From an uncultured Collinsella sp. (GTDB lineage Bacteria > Actinomycetota > Coriobacteriia > Coriobacteriales > Coriobacteriaceae), in the NCBI GenBank assembly GCA_959602645.1, contig CAUGTZ010000004.1, positions 1 to 64,000 of the forward strand: DNA of 64,000 bases, read 5' to 3'. Positions within the stretch are counted from its first letter, which is position 1; each line of letters starts with the position of its first letter. The notes under the pieces are model-generated. The model was not told the origin of the DNA, did no database searches, and saw nothing but the letters and a program-made list of their open reading frames with translations. The position numbers and the translations under genes are program-made. Shown here piece after piece: positions 1 to 7,001 of the stretch.

Positions 1-73
1 GCATAGACCTTCTGGTCATGCCGTCCTCTTTGAATGACAAGTTGTCGCTCTGGTGGGCACGCAGCGTCAACTA

Positions 74-101
74 GTTACGCGGTTTGGTAAAACCGCGTAA
101 C
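74..101 (-). terminator. Hairpin after the RGG protein gene
   Basis: A perfect 12-bp inverted repeat (GTTACGCGGTTT with its complement, 4-nt loop) begins a few bases after the stop of the minus-strand gene. There is no clear T-run, so termination is inferred from position and stem strength. The first 73 bases of the window show no gene I can support. Confidence 0.5.
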
Positions 102-105
102 CCAA

Positions 106-1017
106 CTAGAAGCGGTTGCCGCGGAAGCCGCCGCCGTTGCGGCCGCCACGGTCGCCACCGCGACCGCCACGGTCGTTACCACGGTTGCCGCCAAAGCCGC
201 TACGGTTGCCACCGCGATCGCCATAGCCACCACGGTTGCCGCCAAAGCCGCCGCGACCGCCACGGTCGCCGCCACGGTCACCAAAACCGCCACGGCCGCC
301 ACGATCGCCACCGCGACCGCCGCGGTCGCCACCACGGCCACCACGATCGCCAAAGCCGCCGCGACCGCCACGGTCGCCGCCACGGCCACCACGGTCGTCA
401 CGGCCGCCGCGAGGACCGCGGTCCTCGTCCAGGCCCATGGCGACGAGCGGAGCGATAACCTTATCGAGAGCGGCCATCAGCTCGGTGGCCTCCTCGTAAG
501 AAAGCTCGGGCAGGAGCTTCTCCTTCTTGTTGGCAAGCTCGACCAGGCCCTCAGCGGCATCCTCGGCAGCGAAGACAACAATCTTGCGCATATCGCCCTC
601 GGCGTCGTCGATGCGGCCGACCAGATCGGCAGCCTCGGCCTCGGCCATCAGGCCATCGAGCTCACGGAGGCGCATGCCCAGCAGGTCGGACATTTCCTTC
701 TGCTCCATCTTGGGCTTGAGGTCAAGAAGCTTGATGGCGCGCTCGATGTTCGCCATGCGCTCGGCCTTGGCCTCCTCCTCCTTGGAAATAGCAAAGCGAC
801 GGCTACGCAGCAGGCGGGCGGCCTTCTGCATCTTGTCCATCAGCTCTTCGTCATCGTAATCAACGGCGGCCTCGACAACCTCGGCCTCCTCCTCGGCGGA
901 AACCTCGTCAGCAGCCTCAACCTCGGCAGCTTCGGTCTCCACGGTCTCGACTGCCTCGACCTCGGCAGCCATGGTCTCGTTCTCGGTCTCGTTCATGATC
1001 TCTTCGTTCTCGGACAT
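106..1017 (-). CDS. MarR-like winged-helix protein with acidic N-terminus and RGG-repeat tail
   Basis: The 303-aa protein has three zones. Residues 1-58 are highly acidic (Glu/Ala rich). Residues about 60-200 have a MarR-like winged-helix pattern, with a helix followed by KEMSDLLGMRLRELDGL and a wing-like GRIDDAEGDMRKIVVF. From about residue 203 to the end the chain is DRGGRGG/GFGDRGG repeats ending in GGGFRGNRF. RGG boxes in other proteins bind RNA or nucleic acid and promote condensation. Nucleic-acid binding here is inference. The start has AAGGAG six bases upstream. The repeat zone is a GC-rich minisatellite in DNA, so its length may vary between strains. No specific function is recognised. 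Confidence 0.8.
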   Translation of the reverse strand: MSENEEIMNETENETMAAEVEAVETVETEAAEVEAADEVSAEEEAEVVEAAVDYDDEELMDKMQKAARLLRSRRFAISKEEEAKAERMANIERAIKLLDLKPKMEQKEMSDLLGMRLRELDGLMAEAEAADLVGRIDDAEGDMRKIVVFAAEDAAEGLVELANKKEKLLPELSYEEATELMAALDKVIAPLVAMGLDEDRGPRGGRDDRGGRGGDRGGRGGFGDRGGRGGDRGGRGGDRGGRGGFGDRGGDRGGRGGFGGNRGGYGDRGGNRSGFGGNRGNDRGGRGGDRGGRNGGGFRGNRF

Positions 1018-1169
1018 GAGACTCCTTCTTGGCCCTCTCGGGCATCATCGCCCCATTCGCGGGGCCCGTCGCGCACTCTTTGCGCTTTAAACATTCATGC
1101 CTCTCGGCAAAACGTCCATTAGTTTATGGTGTCGCCATCCAATCTAGCTGCAGAATCTATGTGCACACA

Positions 1170-2582
1170 TTAATGCGACATGTGCGACTCACGACGAGCG
1201 TACACCAGCGACACCGCGAACCCGACCACGGCAATTACAGCCGCCACACGCACGGCAGTTACAAATCCAATCGCCTGGGCAACGTCGGTCGCAGCGCCAG
1301 CGGCGCCGGCGGTCGCAGCAGAACTCGAGAGCAGGCCGATAAACAGCGACGGGCCAAACGATGCGGCAATCATGTTCCACGTGTTGAGCAATGCCGTTCC
1401 GTGAGGATGCTCAGCGGCGGGCAGCGTCTCCAAGCCGGCCGTTTGCGAGGGGCTCAGCACCAAACCAACTCCGGCATACACCACAACGGTCAGCGCCACG
1501 ACGACGCCGATGTTCATGCTTGCCGCCGTCATCGAGATGGTAGTCTGCCCCACGGCAATCAGGGCAAAGCCGACCGGCAGCAGCGGCCATGCGCCACGGG
1601 CGTCCATCACGCGTCCGCCCACAATCGAGGTCACGGCGTTGCAGGCGATTGCCGGCAAAATGAGCAAGCCCGCAACAAGTGCGGTCATGCCGTATGCGCC
1701 CTCAAAATAGAGCGGCAACAAAACGCTCATCGAGAACGTCGTCATCATCGATACCACCACAAGCAAGCACGCAGGCCAAAAACGAACACTCGCCATGGGA
1801 CGCACGTTAAGCACCGGATGCTCAAGCTTGAGCTGACGGGCCGCAAACAGGCCGAGCAGCACAATGGCGGCTAAGAGCGTCACGGTACCGCCAACCAGAT
1901 TGGTCGAGAACTCGCCTACGGAATACACAAATGCTGTTATACCGGCAGCGAGCAAAACAACCGACAGAATATCAAGCGTGGTGTTCGAGCGCTCTCCGAC
2001 ATTCTGAACATGCTTTACGCCCGCCGCAGCGACCACAATGCCGCCCACCAGCGGCACTACGAACACCGCCCTCCAGCCAAACAACGTGCACATTAGACCG
2101 CTGATCACGGGTCCAAACGCCGGCCCCAGCGTAATGCAGGCACCGCCCAGGCTCAGATACAGGCCAATCTTCTCGCGCAGGGCGCAGAACAGTACCACGT
2201 TCATCATGAGCGGGAACAAAATGCCCGATCCCGCAGCCTGCAGGATACGGCTCGGCAGCAAAACGCTAAACGACGGAGCGACCAGGCACAGGACTTCGCC
2301 GGCGACCATGCATCCGCATGCGAAAAACAGCAGTTTGCGCGTCGAGAAACGGCCGGACAGAAAGGCCATGATGGCCGTAAAGATCGACGTCACGATCATG
2401 TAGCCCGAAACGAGCCACTGCGCCGTGGTGTCACTCACCGAAAAGGCCGCCATAATGTCGTGCAACGCCACGTTAATGATGTTCTCGTTAAACGCGGCAA
2501 CAAAGGCTGCAACATACATTACGACGAGAATCGCCGAGGCTGTCGACGGTGATTGAGTTTGCTTTTGGGATTTGGTCCCCAT
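1170..2582 (-). CDS. MFS transporter, DHA2 (EmrB/QacA-like) drug-efflux type
   Basis: The 470-aa integral membrane protein has about 14 hydrophobic segments and the DHA2-type opening FNENIINVALHDIMAAFSVS followed by TAQWLVSGYM. This resembles proton-driven multidrug exporters of the EmrB/QacA group. The loop after the second segment carries the MFS signature LSGRFSTRKLLF. An upstream in-frame extension of 39 codons exists, but AGGAAGG lies correctly before the ATG encoding MGTKSQ, so that start was chosen. It is a single gene with no visible regulator beside it. The substrate is unknown. Confidence 0.85.
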   Translation of the reverse strand: MGTKSQKQTQSPSTASAILVVMYVAAFVAAFNENIINVALHDIMAAFSVSDTTAQWLVSGYMIVTSIFTAIMAFLSGRFSTRKLLFFACGCMVAGEVLCLVAPSFSVLLPSRILQAAGSGILFPLMMNVVLFCALREKIGLYLSLGGACITLGPAFGPVISGLMCTLFGWRAVFVVPLVGGIVVAAAGVKHVQNVGERSNTTLDILSVVLLAAGITAFVYSVGEFSTNLVGGTVTLLAAIVLLGLFAARQLKLEHPVLNVRPMASVRFWPACLLVVVSMMTTFSMSVLLPLYFEGAYGMTALVAGLLILPAIACNAVTSIVGGRVMDARGAWPLLPVGFALIAVGQTTISMTAASMNIGVVVALTVVVYAGVGLVLSPSQTAGLETLPAAEHPHGTALLNTWNMIAASFGPSLFIGLLSSSAATAGAAGAATDVAQAIGFVTAVRVAAVIAVVGFAVSLVYARRESHMSH

Positions 2583-2786
2583 GAAATTCCTTCCTCTTAG
2601 AACGACAATCGCATCGCCCCAGAGGAACAGTCCAGGGCGAAAATGAGCCCTAGACTTACACCAGACGCCGTACACGACGAATCTGGCAACATGGTCCAAC
2701 GTCGAAAGATTGTAACGCGGACGCGCAGCTTTCCTTCCGCGCTATTATTAAAAGTCCACGAAAGCATAAGACATGAGGAGCCCGCC

Positions 2787-3197
2787 ATGATTAAGCCCAT
2801 CATGAAGTCCGAGTTCTTTTTACGCCTGCCCTCCGAGGATGCCGACCCCGAAGACGCCGCTACCGGACAGGACCTTTTGGACACGCTTCACGAACACGAG
2901 CACGAGTGTGTCGGTCTCGCCGCCAACATGATCGGCGTGCGCAAACGCATCATCTGCGTAAAAGACGGCAACAAGACGCTCCTGATGTACAACCCTCAAA
3001 TTCTTGAGCAGGTCAATGCCTATCAGACGAGCGAAGGATGCCTCTCGCTGATCGGCGAGCGTCCCTGTACCCGCTATCGTCGCATTAAGGTTGAGTATTT
3101 GGACGAGGACTTCGTCCACCGCATCAAAAACTTCTCGGGCTACACCGCCGAGATCATCCAGCACGAAATCGACCACTGCAACGGAATTGTTATATAG
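2787..3197 (+). CDS. Peptide deformylase-like protein (motif-1 Gln replaced by Met)
   Basis: Deformylases remove the N-formyl group from nascent proteins using a metal held by one Cys and two His. This 136-aa protein keeps motif 2 as EGCLS and motif 3 as HEIDH, so all metal ligands and the catalytic Glu are present. Motif 1 reads GLAANMIG where active enzymes have GLAAxQIG, so the conserved Gln is Met. It is shorter than typical bacterial enzymes (about 150-190 aa). The ATG with GAGGAG upstream was preferred over a longer in-frame start. A second paralogue lies at 10410-10829 with the opposite defect. It may be a specialised or weak deformylase. Confidence 0.8.
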   Translation: MIKPIMKSEFFLRLPSEDADPEDAATGQDLLDTLHEHEHECVGLAANMIGVRKRIICVKDGNKTLLMYNPQILEQVNAYQTSEGCLSLIGERPCTRYRRIKVEYLDEDFVHRIKNFSGYTAEIIQHEIDHCNGIVI

Positions 3198-3212
3198 TTC
3201 CGCCGATTCAAG

Positions 3213-3250
3213 AAAGCTCCCTGCAGCAAAACAACTGCAGGGAGCTTTTC
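3213..3250. terminator. Terminator between convergent genes
   Basis: A 14-bp stem AAAGCTCCCTGCAG with its complement and an 8-nt loop is followed by CTTTTC on the plus strand. It lies between the deformylase-like gene and the convergent aminotransferase gene and could serve both. Confidence 0.85.
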
Positions 3251-3272
3251 ATAGTGCGGAGCTTCTATCCCA

Positions 3273-4793
3273 CTAGCTCTGGCGGTAATGATCGAAGAAG
3301 TCGGCGAGGTCTTCGAGCGACTCTTTAAGCACTTCCATGCGCGGCAGGTACACGATGCGGAAGTGATCAGGCTCGGCCCAGTTAAAGCCGCCGCCGCGCG
3401 TGATCAGGATCTTCTTCTCGTGCAGCAGGTCGAGAGCGAACTGCTCGTCATCGGTGATGTTGAACTTCTTAACATCCATCTTGGGGAAGATGTAGAACGC
3501 CGCGCGCGGCTTGACCACCGAGATGCCGTCGATCTTGTTGAGCGCCTCATACACAAAGTTGCGCTGCTCGTAGACACGACCGCCGGGACGGATATAGTCG
3601 TTGACCGACTGATGGCCGCCGAGCGCCGTCTGGACGATTGACTGGGCCGGCACGTTGGAGCACAGGCGCATGTTGGAGAGCATGTTGATGCCCATGATGA
3701 AGTCGCTCATGCAGCGCTGGTTGCCCGAAAGCACCATCCAGCCAATGCGATAGCCCGCGATCATGTGCGACTTGGAAAGGCCGCTAAAGGTGACACAGGG
3801 CAGATCGGGAGCGAGCGAGGCAATCGAGACGTGCTCATAGCCGTCCATGCACAGGCGGTCGTAGATCTCGTCTGCAAAAATCATGAGCTGGTGCCTGCGC
3901 GCAACCTCAACGATGCCCTCGAGCACCTCACGCGGGTAAACGGAGCCCGTGGGGTTGTTGGGGTTGATGATGACGAGGGCCTTGGTCGCGCTCGTGATCT
4001 TGGACTCCATATCCTGCAGATCGGGATACCAATCGGCCTGCTCGTCGCACAGGTAGTGCACAGGATGGCCGCCGGCAAGGGTCGCGCACGCCGTCCAGAG
4101 CGGGTAGTCGGGGCTGGGGATCAGGATCTCATCGCCGTTGTCGAGCAGCGCGTTCATCGAAAGTTGAATGAGCTCGGACACGCCGTTGCCCGTGTAGATG
4201 TGCTCCATCTGAACGTTGGGCAGGCCTTTGATCTGCGAGTACTGCATGATTGCCTTGCGCGCGGAGAACAGGCCACGCGAGTTGGAATAGCCTTCGCAGT
4301 CGGGCAGCTGCTGGCGCATGTCCTTGATGACCTCGTCGGGCGTGCGGAAACCGAAGGGCGCCGGGTTGCCGATATTGAGCTTGAGGATGCGCTCGCCCTC
4401 GTCCTCCATGCGGGCAGCCTCGTCGACGACGGGACCGCGCACGTCATACAGGACATTATCGAGCTTGGTGGATTTAGAAAAAGTACGCATGGTGGTGCTC
4501 CTTGGAATTTGAGCTGAGGGATGGGGTTCGGGCTTGGAAACGTTACGGGGCGATGATGCCTCGCCTTGATCGGCGTCACCGGCAAGCAGCCAGGTAACAT
4601 CGACCTCCAAAATGCGGGCGAGCAGCTCTGCCACATCGCGCCGCGGAATCGTCTTGCCGCTCACATATTGGCTCATCTGACTCTTGCCGAGTTTTTTGCC
4701 GAGCATCTCCGATGCGCGGATTACGTCCGACTGGCGAACGTCGCGATCGGACATAGTCTGTCGCAGGCGATCGCTAAACGTCTCTTGGGCCAC
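3273..4793 (-). CDS. XRE-family HTH fused to a PLP class I aminotransferase (AlaA-like)
   Basis: The 506-aa protein has an N-terminal Cro/C1-type helix-turn-helix (about residues 1-75, including SQMSQYVSGKTIPRRD). A ~25-aa linker leads to a full fold-type I aminotransferase with NPNNPTG, the PLP lysine in SGLSKSHMIAGYR and DEIYDRL. The catalytic part resembles alanine-synthesising transaminases. The GTG start is preceded by AAGGAGG at 5-nt spacing. A second good ribosome site (AAGGAG, 7 nt before the ATG at 4490) sits exactly at the start of the enzyme domain, so a free aminotransferase may also be made. Repeated TTCAATTT motifs lie upstream of the gene, suggesting self-regulation. Confidence 0.9.
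   Translation of the reverse strand: MAQETFSDRLRQTMSDRDVRQSDVIRASEMLGKKLGKSQMSQYVSGKTIPRRDVAELLARILEVDVTWLLAGDADQGEASSPRNVSKPEPHPSAQIPRSTTMRTFSKSTKLDNVLYDVRGPVVDEAARMEDEGERILKLNIGNPAPFGFRTPDEVIKDMRQQLPDCEGYSNSRGLFSARKAIMQYSQIKGLPNVQMEHIYTGNGVSELIQLSMNALLDNGDEILIPSPDYPLWTACATLAGGHPVHYLCDEQADWYPDLQDMESKITSATKALVIINPNNPTGSVYPREVLEGIVEVARRHQLMIFADEIYDRLCMDGYEHVSIASLAPDLPCVTFSGLSKSHMIAGYRIGWMVLSGNQRCMSDFIMGINMLSNMRLCSNVPAQSIVQTALGGHQSVNDYIRPGGRVYEQRNFVYEALNKIDGISVVKPRAAFYIFPKMDVKKFNITDDEQFALDLLHEKKILITRGGGFNWAEPDHFRIVYLPRMEVLKESLEDLADFFDHYRQS
4488..4510 (-). promoter_or_regulatory. Internal ribosome binding site and ATG within the fusion gene
   Basis: In frame with the fusion, AAGGAGCACCACCATG places a strong Shine-Dalgarno sequence before an ATG encoding MRTFSKSTKLDN. 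This is exactly where the aminotransferase domain begins. It could yield a separate ~392-aa enzyme. Confidence 0.5.
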
Positions 4794-4812
4794 TAGAACC
4801 TCCTTGCTGGCA

Positions 4813-4896
4813 AAGTTCAATTTATAGAACACGAATTGAACCAGAGTTCAATTTAGGCAGCAGTATAACGCGGCACCTCATTCCAAAGTTCAATTT
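4813..4896. promoter_or_regulatory. Clustered AGTTCAATTT operator-like repeats
   Basis: Direct copies of AGTTCAATTT occur at 4814, 4844 and 4887, and an inverted copy (GAATTGAAC) at 4833-4841. They lie immediately upstream of the start of the HTH-aminotransferase gene. The spacing and the presence of an HTH domain in the product suggest an autoregulatory operator. No function has been shown. Confidence 0.6.
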
Positions 4897-4955
4897 CATA
4901 AGAAAATGTACCGAACCCCGAGGATTGTCCCAAAGTGGACAACAGGTACGCGCCT

Positions 4956-5813
4956 TTAGAGATATTCAAGGAGACGAGCCGCCGCAAGCGAAACGTCAGC
5001 CGTGCGATATATCGCATTGATCTGCCGATGAGGATGTCCCTCGAGTGGGCGCACGGCAACATCGAACTGGCAGCGGCGCAAGATGAGCGCCGGAAGAATG
5101 CTCACGCCCAGGCCGTCCTCGACCATAGCCATAATCGCATAGTCATCCCAGGTCGACAGCTTAGAACGCACCGTCAGGCCCGCGCGACGAAACAGCGGCG
5201 TAATCTCGTCATCGGTGCCGCGTTCCAGCAGAATAAACTGCTCGTTGGCCAAATCGGCAAGGGAAACGACCTCCGCGGTGGCAAGCGAGGAGTCCGCTGG
5301 CACCACGGCCATCAGCTCGTCTTGCACCAACGGCCGCGACGCTATGCCGGCGCCGCGTGGTTCGCGCGGAATAAAGCCCAGGTCGCAGCGGCCTTCCGCC
5401 ACCCATTGCTCAATCTCGGAGTAATCACCCATCAGCAACTCGTAATCGACGTCCGGGTGATCGGCGCGAAAGTGCGCAATCACCGGCGGCAGCACGTGGG
5501 TCGCCACACTCGAAAACGTACCGATGCAGATTTTGCCGCGCATGAGCCCACGCATCTCATCCACCCGTCGCTGCAAGCGAGTGAATTCCTCACAGAGCGC
5601 CTCGACCGCCGGCATAACTTGCCGCCCGTCGGCAGAAAGTACTACGCCCTCGCGGCTTCTATCGAGAACTTTAAAGCCCCAGTCGGCCTCAAGATCGGCC
5701 ACCATACGGCTCACGCCCGACTGCGAATAGCTCAGCCGCTCGGCGGCGCGCGTAAAGCTTCCGGCGCGCACGGTCTCCAGCAGCACCTGCATCTTTTGAA
5801 CATTCGTTTCCAC
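4956..5813 (-). CDS. LysR-family transcriptional regulator
   Basis: The 285-aa protein has an N-terminal LysR winged helix (VQKMQVLLETVRAGSFTRAA, then SQSGVSRMVADLEADWGFKV) and a substrate-binding co-inducer domain. A GTG start with GGAGG six bases upstream was chosen over an ATG 21 bases earlier, which lacks a good site. It is divergent from the DMT transporter gene at 5932, the usual arrangement for a LysR protein controlling its neighbour. The signal molecule is unknown. A paralogous LysR/DMT pair lies at 50.8-52.7 kb. Confidence 0.9.
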   Translation of the reverse strand: METNVQKMQVLLETVRAGSFTRAAERLSYSQSGVSRMVADLEADWGFKVLDRSREGVVLSADGRQVMPAVEALCEEFTRLQRRVDEMRGLMRGKICIGTFSSVATHVLPPVIAHFRADHPDVDYELLMGDYSEIEQWVAEGRCDLGFIPREPRGAGIASRPLVQDELMAVVPADSSLATAEVVSLADLANEQFILLERGTDDEITPLFRRAGLTVRSKLSTWDDYAIMAMVEDGLGVSILPALILRRCQFDVAVRPLEGHPHRQINAIYRTADVSLAAARLLEYL

Positions 5814-5885
5814 GGCACCCCTCCACCCATGCATGAGCTTTTGTCATGTTATCTATGCATTATATTCGCTTTTCTTCTATAGCCA

Positions 5886-5902
5886 GTTCACCCATAGTGA
5901 AC
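5886..5902. promoter_or_regulatory. LysR-type operator candidate
   Basis: GTTCAC-N5-GTGAAC is a perfect inverted repeat in the divergent intergenic space. It fits the T-N11-A geometry of LysR boxes and lies 30 bases before the DMT transporter start. Confidence 0.6.
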
Positions 5903-5931
5903 ATGCACGGATATAGAGGGGATGTCAGCGC

Positions 5932-6843
5932 ATGAACAACGGACTGCTTACGTACTTAGCAGCATTGCTATTGTTTGGCTCCAACGGCATCATCGCCGCT
6001 GCCATCGCGCTGCCGAGCTCCGATATCGTGCTACTACGCACGTTTTTGGGCGCACTCTCGCTTGTCACCATCCTCGTCATCACCCAACGCCATAAGCTGC
6101 AGGCGCCATCTCGCCCCCGCGAAGCCGTAGCCCTCCTCCTCTCGGGAGCCGCGCTGGGCGCCAGCTGGATTTTTCTGTTCCGCGCCTACCAGACGATCGG
6201 CGTCGGCGTATCCTCGCTGCTGTACTACTGCGGCCCCATCATTGTCATGGCGCTCTCCCCGCTCATCTTTGGCGAAAAGCTGACCGGCGGCAAAATCGCC
6301 GGCTTTATCGCCGTCGCTTGCGGTGCTTTTCTCATTGCAGCGCAAGGTCTAGGCGGCAATATGCCCATTGCTGGTATCGCCTGCGGAATCGCCTCGGCAT
6401 TTTGCTATGCGCTGATGGTCATCGCCAGCAAGGGTGCGCCACACATCGAAGGCCTTGAGAACTCCGCGCTCCAGGTGAGCGCAGCCTTTGTGACCGCGCT
6501 GGTCCTCACGCTCATCACGCAGGGCGCCCCCTCATTCCTGTCCGCCGGCGTCGCCGCCAATATTGATTGGCGCGCCGTCGTCATGCTCGGCGTCGTCAAC
6601 ACCGGCATCGGTTGCCTGCTCTACTTTAGCGCTGTCGCCAAGCTGCCCGTCCAGACCGTCGCGGTCGTCGGCTACCTCGAGCCGCTTTCGGCGGTCGTGT
6701 TCTCGGCCGTCCTTTTGGGCGAAGCCATAACACCGGTCCGTCTGATGGGCGCCGCGCTTATCATCGGCGGCGCGATCTTTTGCGAACTCGCCGGCAAACG
6801 CGCAAACGCCAAAGCCGGTATCGCTCAAGCAGCACGTGCTTAA
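5932..6843 (+). CDS. EamA/DMT-family transporter
   Basis: The 303-aa protein has about ten hydrophobic segments arranged as two EamA repeats. Typical features are FGSNGIIAAAIALPSSDIVLLRTFLGA near the start and GYLEPLSAVVFSAVLLGE in the second repeat. The family exports metabolites such as amino acids, and the substrate here is unknown. It is divergent from the LysR gene at 4956-5813 and followed by a strong palindrome. The start has a GAGGGG stretch about ten bases upstream. Confidence 0.88.
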   Translation: MNNGLLTYLAALLLFGSNGIIAAAIALPSSDIVLLRTFLGALSLVTILVITQRHKLQAPSRPREAVALLLSGAALGASWIFLFRAYQTIGVGVSSLLYYCGPIIVMALSPLIFGEKLTGGKIAGFIAVACGAFLIAAQGLGGNMPIAGIACGIASAFCYALMVIASKGAPHIEGLENSALQVSAAFVTALVLTLITQGAPSFLSAGVAANIDWRAVVMLGVVNTGIGCLLYFSAVAKLPVQTVAVVGYLEPLSAVVFSAVLLGEAITPVRLMGAALIIGGAIFCELAGKRANAKAGIAQAARA

Positions 6844-6877
6844 TAGCCCCCGCTTTGAAATGCTGCCTGCGTATATG

Positions 6878-6901
6878 AATAATCCCCATCTGGGGATTAT
6901 T
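6878..6901. terminator. Perfect palindrome after the DMT transporter
   Basis: AATAATCCCCA and its exact complement are separated by 2 nt. It sits 35 bases after the stop codon and is followed by GTCT. It probably terminates the upstream transcript. Confidence 0.6.
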
Positions 6902-6956
6902 GTCTAAAGCTAACCAATGTGCCAAACTGCTCTTGTATGTATAAAGACGGCATAAA

Positions 6957-6981
6957 GGTTATCTGTCCTAGATAGATAACC
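6957..6981 (+). promoter_or_regulatory. kup: Hairpin in the kup leader
   Basis: GGTTATCT and AGATAACC form an 8-bp inverted repeat with a 9-nt spacer, 20 bases before the chosen kup start. It could be an operator or an RNA hairpin affecting translation. No known riboswitch class was recognised. Confidence 0.35.
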
Positions 6982-7001
6982 GGATGTCCAAGGGAGTCCA
7001 C

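Noticed and set aside
75..458. Dense GC-rich repeats and several long ORFs on both strands at the left edge
   Set aside because: They are shadows of the RGG repeat tail on the minus strand. Spacing and sequence do not fit a CRISPR array.
2643..2786. Longer N-terminus for the deformylase-like protein
   Set aside because: The deformylase homology begins after the ATG at 2787, which has a strong ribosome site. The extension has none.
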